Positions 13,196 to 27,100 of a stretch of DNA of 64,000 nucleotides are shown piece by piece. A program made the position numbers and the translations under genes. How positions within the stretch are numbered: position 1 is the first letter of the stretch; every line of letters starts with the position of its first letter. This DNA is from Dipylidium caninum (Eukaryota; Platyhelminthes; Cestoda; Cyclophyllidea; Dipylidiidae). The notes beneath the pieces were generated by a model. The model worked only from the letters and a program-made list of their open reading frames with translations, was not told where the DNA came from and searched no databases. The stretch spans positions 558,001-622,000 of the forward strand of contig QEYB01000926.1 in the NCBI GenBank assembly GCA_017562135.1. Direction: 5' to 3'.

Positions 13196-13395
13196 ATGCG
13201 ACTTCTTGCCAAACATTTACGCTGGGAGAGCATGGAGGTGAGGTGATGTGGGGGAGGAGATGACCGCCTCCGCGGCAGAACATCACCCGCAGTAAGAAGT
13301 GAGTTCACCGTCACGCGATCCTGCGTGATCACGAGGAATCCGCCAGCACTATGCTCTGCCGGGGGGCATCACTTTTGATAAGACACACCTGCACT

Positions 13396-13633
13396 ATGCA
13401 ATCTCCCATATTGGATGGCTTGTTAATTTGGATTTTCATTGCTTTCGTGGTGGTCACTCACACCCTTCTCAATGACTATCGGCTGCAGTTCGCCCTCTGG
13501 CTCTTTGTAATAATCGTATCCAGCCTTATGCGTAGTACGTCCACTTCACTGGAGGCCGAGGCTAAGTCGTCTGTCCTGCCAGGTCCAATGGACGGCGAAG
13601 TCGACGATTGCAAGGACCCCACTAAAGCACCAT
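13396..13633 (+). CDS. Candidate exon of an unidentified membrane protein
   Basis: The frame from the ATG at 13396 reads two hydrophobic helices, LLIWIFIAFVVVTHTLL and FALWLFVIIVSSLM, then a polar acidic tail (MDGEVDDCKDP). It ends at a perfect consensus donor, GTAAGT, at 13634. Codon use looks more gene-like than the surroundings. I do not recognise the family. The phase left open here (1 nt) does not match the neighbouring candidate exon at 13975, so at least one exon would be missing. It could instead be a chance frame. Confidence 0.35.
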
Positions 13634-13974
13634 GTAAGTAAAGATGGAAACATGGAACTAATCAAGGAATTAGAAAGTTTTATTCTTGTTGGCATAGCGA
13701 GATTTTTCGAGAGACTGCTTGTTAATCTTGATACGATTGAAAACCGCAGGACTGTAAAGCATAAACTTCGTTTTTGCGTTGTGAAAGAGCCGGTGGGGGC
13801 GACGCGGGAAAGCGCTGGGCTGGCTTCCAACTCTGTTCTACGTGTCATCGTTAAGTTTAATTCGAAGTTTTGTCACGATTGGGGCTGGGTGACATCTCCT
13901 CCTCCAAAAAATGCTTGGGACTCTTGTACGGGAGGCGATGCACATTAATAAAATCCGCTCGTTTTTATAAATAG

Positions 13975-14176
13975 CACGGAGTACATTAACGAAGAAAAGC
14001 ACAGGACTATTTGTGAGGTTCTCCTCCTCCAAAATCAAATTTCCCAATCGTCCTTATTCGCCCTATTACTGATAGCTGTCACTTCAGTGGCCGATATAAT
14101 AACAGCGATTTTTTCAGCAATTGTACTTCTGACTGATGATGAAGATGGGGATGGGGATGATTCCACTAATTTCTGT
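13975..14176 (+). CDS. Second candidate exon of an unidentified membrane protein
   Basis: It follows an acceptor-like AG at 13973-13974 and ends at a consensus donor, GTAAGTAT, at 14177. The frame reads EYINEEKHRTICEVLLL, then a hydrophobic helix SLFALLLIAVTSVADII continuing through FSAIVLL, and an acidic stretch TDDEDGDGDD. Two close frames with helix-then-acid-tail character and strong donors argue for one multi-pass protein, but no homology is recognised. Confidence 0.33.
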
Positions 14177-16173
14177 GTAAGTATCATGATACCATTGATA
14201 GCTTAGCATCTTTTCAGATGAGTGATATAAATCTCTCACACGAGACATTGTCTTTCTCCTTTCTAGTGTTGTCCGTGTCGATCGAGCCGATATCTGAGGC
14301 CACAATTGCGCGGATGTCTCATAAATAAAACAAGAAATGCTTGTTAGCTTTGCCTCAGGCCTCTACGGGTCGTTTAAGCGTGCACAGTCAACTAAGTGGG
14401 CCAACCAAATCCTTAAGGTTTTAAGGCACTCAAACCAGCCAGAACCGTGTGCTGAGGGTCAAATTAGCATGAGGGGCAGTTGACTACGTGACTTGAGAGG
14501 GAAGCAGCCGATCAAAGGCGACTGAGGGAGTTGACACCAAATGCATGTCACTCGAACTAAGAGAATGCAGGTTACAGATGATAACATGCAAATGAAGTTT
14601 CACGTAAATTACTTTGAAGAAGCAGAGGAAAATTAAATAAATTTCGGTCGGGATGAGAAAATTCGGTCCCAGAGATTCTGTCCTACCCCAAGACAGACAA
14701 GTGGAATGTTGCGAAGACCGGTGTGCGTCCAGAGTGGGTGAGAGAGTCGCACCAGGAGACGGCGGCAAAACCTGATATGTGCGATAGAAAAGGACAGTGG
14801 ACTCGCCCTTCATCTCCTCCTGCCGCCTTCCCTCTCTCCACTAACACACATCCTCCTTGTGTCGAGGCATGCAGACTGAGCGCTGAGCATGGCCGGACAC
14901 ACCGTGACCGGACACGACTCACGCACTACCACCGCCTCTGGCGGGAGGGATACACTCACCTCAGCCACGCAAATTGTTGATCCATGCGCGTCCCGCGTTC
15001 CCTCCCTCCCCCCACCTTAATCCACTCTTCCCTTATAGTTTACATCACCTCCCACCCCTTCACATCCATTTGCCCCCTACTCCCTCCTGCGCCTCTCTGC
15101 ACCCGACGCATCTCATCCAAATATTTATCATCTTGTTACAATCTGTCCCAACATTCTCACGTCACACCACCCTACCGCACCACAGCCGAGCCCAAATTTA
15201 CAGAGAAAAAAGAGAGGTTAGCACAGCAAAAGTCGATTGCACGAATGAATTGGAGGCGAGGAGATGCTGAATGGGCAAGAGAAGGAGGAAATGGGGGGAG
15301 AAGAGGTCACTCGTATCCACAAACACACCGATACATGTTGAAACGGAAGAAAGACATGCCTAATATCTTATGCCGCTTGCTTCGGGAGTGGGGCATCCCT
15401 CAAGCAGCCCACCACTCCTACTTTCACTCTTTAACAACCGGTCAACCTAGACAAAGTCATCCTCACCACGTCGAGGAGGGGGAGACGAGTGTTGGAAGTT
15501 ATCTTCCTTTACTACTCTGCAGGCACATGAGGTACTGGCCTGTCGTCGAACGGTACAAGGAGTTATAACACCACGAGGGTAGAATACCGTAGAGATGCAC
15601 TTCGTCGTGCCATTGACCTCTTTGGCTGTCAGGAGCCAAGGAGATGTCGATGTCGCTGAAGCGTGGATTCAATGCTTATGCTGCTACTCGGCACTCCCGC
15701 CGCTTAGTAGGTAATTTGAGGGACAAACGTCGGGGAGGATTCAGAGGAACACTGTTGTCCACGAAGTGAGAGAAGAGGAGGGAAGAGGAACCGCCTTGTC
15801 ACAAGGGCATTCCGCGACCAGTCACGAAAGGACCTTCCTCATCGACGTGCACGCAGACCACCGGTCGGCCAGGGCGGTTAGGGTGTCATACTTGAGGGAT
15901 TACGAATAAATCCTTTACTTATCGTCAGCCCCTTTTATCGCCTAACTTACCGAGTCGTGCCGTTGGAACAGCCAAGGCCGTCAATAGATGTCCATGTTTG
16001 ACAAAGACACTCAAGTGGTGATCCGTGGTGCGAGGCAGACGTCCGCTCCGCCTCCATGTCACCGCATCAGTCGAGTTGATACTTCGTCTACACTCAATTT
16101 TGCGATGCTATCGCCTTCTCGAAAGTTTGCAGACAAAGAGGCGAGGATGTACAGGTCAGAGGTGAAATTTTTA
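14177..16173. other. Non-coding or unassigned stretch
   Basis: C-rich low-complexity stretches dominate around 14.8-15.2 kb. The longest frame (14984-15568, +) starts in a Pro/Ser/Thr-rich low-complexity run and matches nothing I know. No MAGUK SH3 or guanylate-kinase exon and no RNA gene is visible. Confidence 0.4.
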
Positions 16174-16970
16174 GATCGGAAACTATTAAACGGGCGGTGA
16201 GTATAAGTCGAAAACAAAAGCAAAATTTTTGCATCATAGCAAACAATTCGCATAGGTGTCTACGACCCTCTGCCAACGATTGGGCAATTTGGATATGCCC
16301 TTCCGAGAAAATTCCTGCTTTTACAACTAATAAACTGTTCCAAGTCTCTCATAATATCATTTTTGTTATTGTATTTGACTCTATTCTTAAAATTGCAACA
16401 CTCACGCAAAAGGTAATAATCGCTCAGTGAAATCTCGAGCGAACACCGAGGATGGGTAAAATTTTATGTTGTAGAAAGGATAATTTCTTTACAACAAATG
16501 ATGCTCCATGCAGCCGTTCAGCCATGAAGTGCATTGAGCAGCACTGGCTGTCGTTTTTTATCGTAGGCAGACGACTGGTTCCTCCTTCGTTTGGATCCAA
16601 CTTCAAGAATAGGTACCTGGGCGTATCGAATTGCACAGTCGTCGTCCTCAATCCCTCCTCCTCGTTGTCATCATGGGCCAGTGGTCCCCCTCGAAGCGCC
16701 GCGAAGCGAGGCGAAGATAATCAAATTGCCAAAACGAAGTTTGCGCAATCAACATCGAGCACATTTTCGGCTAATTAGTCCACCTCCGAATTCCTCATCA
16801 CGGTTTACCGAAGCCCTTTGTGCTGCGTAAACATTCAGTTTAAGGTAGTAAAAGAAAAGAAGATGCAAACCGCGTCTCTTTACCATCTGGTGTTGACGAA
16901 AATAAATTCAAAGTGGAATACGCAGCTAAACAAAAACTAAAAAGACGCCCGTTTCATAGTTTTTCGTCAG
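16174..16970 (-). mobile_element. Short deleted mariner remnant with paired terminal inverted repeats
   Basis: The left end at about 16176 reads tcggaaactattaaacgggc. The right end at about 16946-16970 is its inverse (cgcccgtttcatagtttttc), so both TIRs survive about 0.8 kb apart. Just inside the left TIR, the minus strand at about 16290-16260 reads NRWQRVVDT, the end of mariner transposase. Near 16500-16560 the sequence also resembles the catalytic-block region of the 11.6-kb copy. The central part of the gene is deleted, so the element is non-autonomous. Confidence 0.68.
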
Positions 16971-17339
16971 TAAAACTGGAAATAACTGCTGATCCTTTAA
17001 GATAGGAATGACAAAACTGGAGTTCCAGAGTAGGGGCTGGGGATGGAAAGGAGATCCACAAACCACTCGTCCATGCCATCTCGAAGAGGTGAATCAAAAA
17101 GTGTCCAGGCGTAGCTCGACGGTTTTCAGCAGTACTGTCGCCGGTGTGGTTTGCCAGTATCCAACTGTTCGTCGATAACGCGAATTCGATCTCTGGCGCA
17201 TGGAAGATCAGTTTCAGCTTTGAACGAGGAGGGTGGCATGAGCGGAGCAGGAGTGATCTCCCCCATTCATTTATATCATTCCAGTTTCGATTCATCACTC
17301 ACTAAGTAAGCCTTCTGCCGCATGTCTATGATACATTAG

Positions 17340-17480
17340 TGATTCCTAACGCAGAATAAAGGCAAAGAATCAAGCAGATGGGTAAATAAGAATACAACTT
17401 TACGACGCGCCCCAAAGACCAAATGGCATAAAAAAAATTATCTTCAGTAAGAGGAGGAATGTGCATGAAACGGTCCATTA
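17340..17480 (+). mobile_element. Possible mariner transposase fragment (plus strand)
   Basis: A short conceptual frame reads QSSRWVNKNTTLRRAPKTKW. It resembles the segment after the first catalytic Asp of mariner transposases (RKxSxQWLDKDEAPK) and the equivalent QSSKWVEKNAA segment of the copy at 59.5 kb. No TIR was found, so this is a weak call. Confidence 0.4.
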
Positions 17481-17590
17481 TTCCATCACACCACCATTAA
17501 GAGACGAAACAGCAGAATCGGCGCCGTGAAATTAAGGTTATTGGAGGGGAGAAGCTAATGGAGAAAAGCGTTTACCAATGTTCGATAGGC

Positions 17591-19295
17591 AAGGCTCTAC
17601 CATAGGGTCAGGTTTGTATACATCGGAGGTGGGTGCGGGGGGGAGGGGAAAGGTGGACATGGGGCGGGGATGTGTGAGGGAATGTAGGTAGCAGAGTTGT
17701 GGGGAACTGACGTGGAAAGAGGCAACTTTATAAAGAAAAGAATGTAGTCGCAGTCACTTAGTTGCAATGGGAACACCTGCGGAAATTTCACCGATCATGT
17801 GGACTTGCGTTGTAGGCGAGTATGCCTAAGAGTTTAACATGCTAGAGGATCCCCCTCTCCCCCTCAGGCAAGTGGGAGAGGCGATCGCTAACACTAGAGG
17901 CGACGTCGGGGCTGGAGGCAAATACATGAGCATCTTCGCCTTTTCCATCTTTTCGCTACCACCACCGCCAGCTGCTTCACCGTCCTCCCTGTCCCGAGGA
18001 GAGGGTCTCGATTCTGACACAGAGCCTAATCCACCTGAAACACAAAGTCAATTAACCGAGATGATGCTAGTGATGATGATGAGGAGGAGGAGGAAGGGGA
18101 GGAGAATTATCGTGTGAAAAGTGGCTTCTGCCACCTCCACCGCAGCGAAGCTTCTTACCTCGGAGTAGGTGCTCCGTCATGGTGATCGCGGTTCACGCTA
18201 AGCACTACGTATTCAGATTGAAGGGCAGGAAGCGGGGCAGCAAGAAGACGCTGAAGGCGGAGAGGCATAGGAGGGCAATCGCAGTCACCTCAACACTAAA
18301 TAGCATCATCTCGGCAGTAGTCATGCACCAATTACGCAGTTCATACACAGGCCCATGAATTGATCATGGGTATCTTCGAACGTCTGCCACGTGGATGGGG
18401 GATTCCGTAGACATGTGGCCTCGCCCGTCGGCTCGTCGTCTGGATACTGTCAGTGCAGTAAGGTTGACATGACTAGAAAGAGGAAAAGTAGATCGCCTTC
18501 CTTCCATCGACTCAAGGCCGCTTACCATTCAATTGGGGGTTCACCAGGTCCTGCCTCTTCACCCTATGCCACATAAAACACACTTCGTGTCGATTTTGAA
18601 GGGGCTCCTGCCTCCGCCTAGTACCCTAATTCAGCACGTCGCAGGACTTAATTAGGCGTCGACCTCTTGGAAACACGCAGCTAACGAAGCTGCGTGCGGC
18701 ATCCGAAACATTCCATTGCAAATGCCCCATTTTGAGCTACTAAGATTTCTACCCCAAGCAGCCAGTGGACAAGTAACGAACCGCCTCAACCACCGTAACA
18801 CGACATAACATCTGACGTTTGCACCCTCCCTCGTCCCCTCCCTCCATTTCATCATCAATTCTAAGTTCGCGTGTGCATGCCGGTGCTGTCATCGCACCCT
18901 CCAATTGGTCGACCACCACACCTCACCTCACCGCACCACTTCCCTTCCGTCTGCCTTGTGGCAGACCAAGGCGTGGCACAGGGTAACACTTCCCTTGTAG
19001 AGGAGGTGAAGGAGGAAGAGGAGAAGGAGAGGGGGATCCTCTAGCATGTTAAACTCTTAGGCATACTCGCCTACAACGCAAGTCCACATGATCGGTGGAA
19101 TTTCCGCAGGTGTTCCCATTGCAACTAAGTGACTGCGACTACATTCTTTTCTTTATAAAGTCGCCTCTTTCCACGTCAGTTCCCCACAACTCTGCTACCT
19201 ACATTCCCTCACACATCCCCGCCCCATGTCCACCTTTCCCCTCCCCCCCGCACCCACCTCCGATGTATACGAACCTGACCCTATGGTAGAGCCTT
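17591..19295. mobile_element. Fold-back element: two 270-bp inverted arms around a 1165-bp core
   Basis: Arms 17591-17860 and 19026-19295 are exact reverse complements apart from about three substitutions, with no length difference. Outer ends read aaggctctaccatagggtca and its inverse. Both flanks carry GATAG (17584-17588 and 19298-19302), a possible short target duplication set 2 bp off each end. The core (17861-19025) shows no transposase; it includes an acidic (GAT)n(GAG)n coding-like run at about 18060-18105. Such structure fits a non-autonomous long-TIR (fold-back or MITE-like) DNA transposon or a recent inverted duplication. Confidence 0.75.
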
Positions 19296-21150
19296 TTGAT
19301 AGCAAAATTATAAACAGATGACATTACCGAACTTACAACCCACAGTGATCGGTTCTTGCGGAGACTTCATCAATCTAGCCATACCAGTTAATAGCGGTGA
19401 GAGCACGCGCCTCTGTGCACTACAACACATGATCATTCGTCTCAGTGGTAAAATGTCCAGTGACCGGCATGAACAACGCAAAGTAACACAAAGTAACCGC
19501 ATACCTTGCCGCACAATGGAACCTGGCTCAAACAGCATTAACGCGGGCTCAATGGGCATGCGAAAACATCTAACCAAGGAAAGAACCATTGATATTGAGG
19601 GAATAGATTAGACGAAGTAATCGAGACAAAGCGAGTCAATTGCTATCGTGAAAGTCTATCGACGATCCTACTTCCTTTATCATACAGAAATTAATTTTCA
19701 AGTGGATGGAGAGATTTTTATAATGAACTTTTGTACTCAAAGTTAAATATTGAGCCTTATCTCAAAAAAATACACTTAGAGACTGTTAAAAAGTATCCCT
19801 TTCCATCCAGCCTGCAACCGTACAACACTTTTTGGACTCTTGCCTATCTACGTGAACCTGCCTCACGTAGTCCCCATTTCATTCGACTGCTAGATGAACC
19901 CCCGTGCATTCAGTAAATGCCAGGAATAGACGATGGCGTCCACCGCCGTTTTAATAGCAGCGACGGTCTCTCTCTCTCTCTCTCTCCACCTCAAATATAC
20001 TTCCAAGCGGATGTATCGTTAAAAGACACCGGTGCGTTGACGTTGCTATTCTCATTTTCGTTATATAGTTTTTCATTCTCTTTTACTACAACCTGCATAT
20101 CACGGATTCATCCTTTCAATTTTGTAGCATTCCCTGCAATATTTCAATTACAATATTCCCTCCGCCTTCTTGTATTCCCTTTTTCCCTGGGATCAAGGCG
20201 AATATCCTTCTCTTGTTGACTTTCACATCTGCTCTCCTCGCTAGATCACGCATTCTTGATGAGAAAAATAGAATTTACAGCGCCGCTTGAGTGTATGAGG
20301 TTTGTTTAAGTTTTCGTGTGTTGTTATTTTGTCCGAGTCGCCACACTACCTGGCTGTAAAGGAGAACATAGAGGAAATTTTGACTTGCTTTGGGTTTGCC
20401 TACTCTGTCGCACCTAAAGGGACTTAACATGACCGGAGGGCTGATGACAATGGCAATATTGGTAAAAGTGACGTTTAAGACGGGAACTTCACAAATGCCA
20501 TAACAATGTCCGTCTTTCCTTTTATACCATCGCCCACTTCCGCAAATCTCAACCACCATTCACTTCTTCGTCAAATTATCCAGGAATGACACCGAATGGC
20601 TGCAAGTAACCACTTCTCCAATGCTTTTTCAAGTTGTTCAATTAATTCACTCAACCTCATCCATGAGGGCAAAATGCTAAATAACGCCAAACACATCCCT
20701 TCCAGGGGAAAACAGTCGCATTGTGAAGCAGAGACGGTATCCATACTTCTATGTGGAAGGCCGTCTTGCCTGCTTGGTCATTCTATTTGACTGATCGCGA
20801 CCCTCCATCGTGATTCCCCCACCCCACGGCCATTTCAGTTCGTAACTGTAATCCATTTCATCACACTACCTCACAACCTCTCCCTCGACACTCTGCACAG
20901 GCGTTTCGCGAACGAAGGTAAAATAACGCGCGTGGACAACGGACAGGCACCAGAACTCCCCACCTTTACACACATCTTGGCTACTCGAAATCCTAGGGTA
21001 TATCAATCCTATCTGCCTGAGGATATCAGATATTCTTGACCATAAATTGGAGCTATGGTGCAAGGAAACTGAGGATACTTTCACACAGTGTTAATACAAC
21101 AACTACAAATTCCTTTATTTTTGCCACAGAAGGCAATTGATATGTGGTTA
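19296..21150. other. Intergenic stretch between the fold-back element and the PDXDC1 3' end
   Basis: It contains a (CT)n microsatellite at about 19968-19986. Reading frames reach only 100 codons and match no known family. No RNA gene is recognised. The right-hand part would be 3' UTR or downstream sequence of the minus-strand PDXDC1 gene. Confidence 0.45.
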
Positions 21151-24100
21151 TCACAAGTACAGAGTGTGAACACACGAATGCGATCCTGGTGACAATAAAG
21201 AGAACAGTAGTAAAGGACAGCCTTTTTCCTTTAGCAAGGCAGAAAAGTGAATTAATCCAAGGGAACAGACGAAAATATAAGACAGACAGATAAGATCTTC
21301 AAGAAGGAGGTTGGGTGGACTCTCTACTCTCGGATTTCGGAGCGGATTCACCACGAATGGAAGCAACCATGACCATATTGATGATGAAGCGGAGGAGTCT
21401 GCCTTATTTGTCGCATCACTTCCACTAGACTGGTGCTCTTGGATGGATGGTGGACTGGAGATGGACAGAAGAGAGTCGGTAGGAACCAATTCACCTAAAA
21501 GGCCACGTGAACATAACGGTCCCATAACGGTTACAAAGAGAACAGATGGATGACCTGTTGTCCAGAGGGGAACTTTTCCACTCCTAAGCATCGACATAGA
21601 AAGAAGAATGTGGATCACACAAAATGTTAACCGGGACTTGACGATTCGGCCAAACGTGTGAAATTCTCTTCACACATAGACATTTGAAATAATCAGCGTG
21701 TAACGTTTATTATAAATATTAAAAATTTGCTAAAAATAAGGCGCCATGTGTATGCGAGGGAGGCAATCACGATGTTAGTGTTGGTCATTTCACTTTATAT
21801 CGGGTGAAAACAATTAACCATCATTTAGTACCGAACAGAAATGCATTTGAACTTTGTCCTCACCAATTGAGAGATTTAACATTTGACCGTGAATTTGAGT
21901 AGAAACCGGCGGTGACCACCAATTGATACGTCTGTCCAAATACGGCACTTGTCGTAGGACTCCCTTACAAATAAATTGCAAACAGGATGAAAAAAGAAGC
22001 TGAACAATAGCTTGCATATGCGACTAATGCTACTTACAACCAAAAGTAATACAATCTGACCTCCCTGCTTTGTATCGCATAACAACCAAAGTCCTACCTT
22101 TCAGCAGTAAATATGTAGACATTTAATGAGGTGCCACATGTCTTTTCCCCGAATGATACTCCGCAACCCCAATCCCCCTCCCGCTCCCGCTTGAAAGCAC
22201 AAGTTAGGAGTATTTCGGAGAATTCAAGACGCCGTCAAAGGTGACTTATGCCAAAATAGGATTTGTGCATAAATAGACAGAAAACAAACCTGTTCACGTA
22301 TTATCTTAGTACGCTCCTCTTTCATATGCAAGGTGGCCTCCTCGATTCCACGCTTGACCACTTCCGAAAGACTATTGACGTACTGGAAAAGAAGAACGAC
22401 TGTTCAAAGAACATTAAAAAACTTAAATCATAGAAGTCTTCGGTATAGTCACATACATACCATTTTGGTTAATCTTACAACTAGATGTGGTAAAGGAAAC
22501 AACATCGATCCACCAAAATGAAACTAAGCATTCGGATAGAAACTACGGATAGTAAGAGGGATGTTGATAGATGATAAGTGCTAATTCAACCGATGTGACA
22601 GTAAACGTCGAAGAGATCCAAGCCGCCAATATGGAATGTTAAAATTTTTGGCAAGTGCAAGGTGCGTAATCGTTTCATACTATTTATATTGTAAAGCAAT
22701 ATTTGTAAGACTATGAGCATGAAGCAAACGATTGCGGCATTTCTACGCATTTTGAGGGGTGAAAAGTTTATAAAACTTATGAAAACTAGTGGCCGTCGAA
22801 GATGGAATGGGGATGATGGGCACAAGCGATTTTTCTGGGGCTGCAATCATTAAACGATGTGCGAAAGAGCAAGAATGCGAAGCACGAAAATTTTCCCACA
22901 TACGAAAGGCGTCGTGACTTTGAACTGCGGTTAAATATTACATTTCCCCAATAAAGAACAACGAATACTCCTCTGAGTTAAAGGAATGTTTCGATGAAAC
23001 CCAAAGAACAATATTTCAATCCGGAAGCAGGGTAGACATAAGAGACATGAAGCTTACCGAATTTTTTAAGCAAACTGCAGAAGATATCTGCAGTAGAATA
23101 AAGTATTTTGAAGTGTGGGACAGAAGAGGTAGACCAAATTGATTCAATTTTGACAGTGACAACAAATAGTACAAGTAGAAGGCAGATTGAACGGTCAGTA
23201 AATAAATCATAACACATACATTGCTATCCTCTTCTACGGCATTCGCCATCCGCAGAACTAGTTGCACCATTTCACTAATATCCGTGCCAGGAGTGATGAG
23301 TCCGAAGCGTAAACAGTGTAACTGTACCTTGCGGATAGGGGCAGGTCCGTTTACTGCATTTCCTCCAAGACTACCAATTCCTAGCCCATTCGAGTCACCA
23401 TTTGAGTCTTTACCGGGCGCCCTGCGTGGCGTCGTCCCGGAGACTAGACTATCCAGTGCTTCACGAACCTGAGGCACTGCATCAAAGTTTACCCGTGCCG
23501 AACTGAAAGCGTAGTCATGGCTACGTAGGCGGGAAATGAGTTCGCGGTTCAAATCAGCGATGTCGTGGGCGGCTTTGGCGGGCAGGCGAAGTAGGGCTGT
23601 AGATAGCTGATTTTGATATTCTGAGGGCGACATATCGCCGGCATCAGGCAGGAGGCAACGGTAGGTATGTGGTAAGTAGCTGAGAATTGCATATTATTAA
23701 GTAAATTATAGTGAAAATAGGTTTAGATTTCGAGAAAAGACAAGTTGAGATCCGATGAAATAAGGGCAATTGCCTACATTTTTAAATCTCTTGACTTGAA
23801 GCTACTTTTAAGGTATATGGTGATGGCATAGTTAATGGAATAAGTCGATTTTGCATACGTTCATCCTTACTGAGACAAACCAAGTTAGTCCCTACGACAT
23901 TGAGCCTCTAGAGGTACAGAGTTGGACACAACTAACATTGTAGTGTCTGCACCTCCGTCCCATAAGCAGCACCAACAACAGAAAGCCATCGAACCAGAAG
24001 GTAAGAAAGCGGATGACGAGGCACGACGCTGTTTGAATAAACATCACTTTGACCACTTTTCGAGACTCAAATGTTATGACATTTGTAATAGACTCCTGTG

Positions 24101-27100
24101 ATTGTACTTTGGAAACATGGCTGGTTGTCGTCTCAAAAAACAAATCATACACAAAACATTAGCAACATCGAAGTGCGGATTTCGATTTAAGTAAATTTAC
24201 AAAGTAGCGCCAAGCCCGGCCCAATCAGGCAGGTTGTAGTAGTAGAGACCTGGTGTGCAATTGATGAGTTCTCGAAAAGCCGACTTCTCCCTCCATGTCG
24301 CTTCCATTATGGCCTGCAATGAAGAAGAAGGGAAGCGCAAATGTGATTGGGTAACGTAGTGACTAATCATAGGTCCTAGAAGATTTACCATCAAGGTCAG
24401 GCGTAATGCGTACTTCTACACCCACGCCACAATCATGCGGTTATAGCATGCCACCTTCTGGTGCACACACGCTACTTTTAAAGTTAGTAGTATCATGTGC
24501 ACAGACACCGGGACATTTATAATATTACTTAAACGTGAATAAATTTAAGGGGGCCTTAAAAAAGGTCATTTGATAGCACCCGACTCACACAATTTTTTGC
24601 ATCAACTCCAGGCTCACATGACGAAATAATCACTCTCCCTGGGGTAATTACGGAATTTTCAGAACAACTGCTATTTTGCTATGATTCAATCAAACTGAAA
24701 ACGGGTTAGTAGTATGTTCCTCCTTACGTCACCTCCCAGACACAAAATACGGAAATTATCTTGTTATCCAACTCACACAATTGAGGTTGATATTCTCCAC
24801 TAAATGGTCGATATCCTCATCCGTAATTGCCATAACTAAAAGCCAAGAAAAGCGACTTCGATTATGAATCTGATTGAAGCCACCGACACCCCTACGAGTA
24901 ACGGATTAATCTTGTCACCAGGGTTGTTCCCAACCATCTTCTCCAAGTTAAGCAAATTTCATACACTGAGACTGTTTGTGCAACGCTTATCCACCATCAA
25001 AGTAGCGAAGAAGGTGAGTTAAACGAATAAAAGAAGAGTAGGGCAGGAGGGGGGGGGGGCAAGGCAAGAACTCACGATTCACGGAGTCGAGAAGGGAAAA
25101 GCGAAGAACCAAATTTCCACTGGACAAAAAATGCGTTTTTATGGATAATTTTGGGTGTTCAAATTGTACAGCATTGGCAAGCTGGAAGGGCAAGAAAATT
25201 GGGCGTCTAAGTGAAATCTCGCCCTTTGTCAATGTATCCCCTAAATAGACATTAGGTGTAGATAGGCGGGCGGCTACGAAAGCTGGTGCGTGGAATCTGG
25301 ATAACTTCTTGTGCCAGCAAGAAGCCTCCTTTGTGTATAAGGAGAGTTCTTTCGATAGTAACGATTAGCTCATCGAAACCGCTACATCAGTGCGGGTGTC
25401 AAAGTGTTCCAAAACCACCTATCCAGTCAGGCTAACATGGTTCCAACTCTAATAAAGCGACATTATAATGGCTGTGAACAGGTTCAGGCTTCTCTCAGCA
25501 TTCATATCAGATGGCTGAACTGATTGAGGAGGATGTGCCTATGGGAGACTTCAGTGGACCTCGAAGATACAGATGCCTTGGTTACAGATTATGATGTACA
25601 ACCACGTGCAGGCAAAGATAAGACGGAATTTGTTATCAAAATGTGCCCCTACTTTAAATTTTTCGAAATTTTTGATTGCCAGTGCTTGAGAGAAGATAGA
25701 TGCCTATTAGTCAGTGATGTCTGTTTGGAGTCATGTCGTTACCTTGAAAAGACACGGATGGCAGCACTATCACACACGAGGTCGCCCCATATGATCTTGG
25801 TAATTACACGCCACAAAAATGGGGCAGACATCGAAACTAGTTTAAAATAGAGTTGTGTGGTGGCGGACCCAGTATGTTTGACAACACAATCATTTTTTTG
25901 CCTATTTTTACATATCTGGACAAGGAAGAGACGCACCCAATGATTTAGGCTATTCAAAAAGCGCCGATCCAACTGTTGAGTATAATTTATATCCGTGTAG
26001 GAAGTTGAAGACTTGGATCTAGGACGCATTTGAACGGAAACCTCAGATGTGGGACTGCCGATCAACGAAGAACCAGGGGTTTCCATGGAGGACTCTGTTT
26101 TTAAGTGATAAAAGAGAAATGTAATGTACAGGAAATCGCCTTCACCTGCCTTCAATAGGGCATTTGAGTATAATTTAACATAGCCTCATCGGAATTTACG
26201 ATACTTCTCATATTTTAGCCTCCGCACACTTATACGGTATGCGGGCTCGTTCATGCCTCCGGTGATTTCATGCTCAGTCCCGTACGCTGTACAAAGCATT
26301 CACCGGAAATTAAGGGCAGAGCTCCTCTTCTGCAGGTAGGGAACGACAAATGCAAAATCAAGACAACAAAGGAATTTCATTGTGGAATGAGGAGTTACCA
26401 GACCGAAATAACACTCAAAGCACTGATTACGACAGTGATAAGTATGAAAAAAGTGCTTTATGAGTTTGGAATACGCCATACGAAATGGAACGGCAGTATA
26501 GGAGCTTTGGCGTTGTTAAGGGAAAATAGTAGCGCACAATGCCGTCGCAATCGACTACGTTTAGAACTGCAACCCTCCTATTGGGGTGCTGGTAACTAAT
26601 TCGGTGCGGATAAAGCAGAAGGCGGGACCTCCATCTCATCTAAGCGTGTGTGCACGAAGTATGAATGAGCTTAAAGACTCGATTAGGCCAAGCGGATTAT
26701 AGTGCACGAAATAATGAACATAGGGGAGAAAAATGATGATTCTTATCTCAAATATCTAATACCATTTAGACAAAAGTAAATAATTAAGTTTGAAGGCCAT
26801 GTAGGTGGAAATGTCTGGATCAGTCTAAGTGTAAAGGGTCTGACACTAAATAGGGTGAATATCGATGATGGTTGTAATGGTGAGTTTGATAGAAACTCCA
26901 ACGACAGGCGGTAGAAAATGACAAATTACTGTCTCTGCCGGATCCCGTTGGCAACGATAGGGGGCAATGGAAGTCAGAAGGCATAATTGCAAGAAAAGGA
27001 ATAAAATGGGAATATTTGAAGAAAGTTGAAGGGAACATAAAAAACGGGCATGACACTACAAATAATTCAAGTCTTTGCGACATCACTTTACGGAACCAAG

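Noticed and set aside
14984..15568. 194-codon plus-strand frame
   Set aside because: Starts in Pro/Ser/Thr-rich low complexity, no recognisable domain, no splice or promoter support.
23221..23472. Plus-strand frame over PDXDC1
   Set aside because: Antisense of a well-supported PDXDC1 exon.
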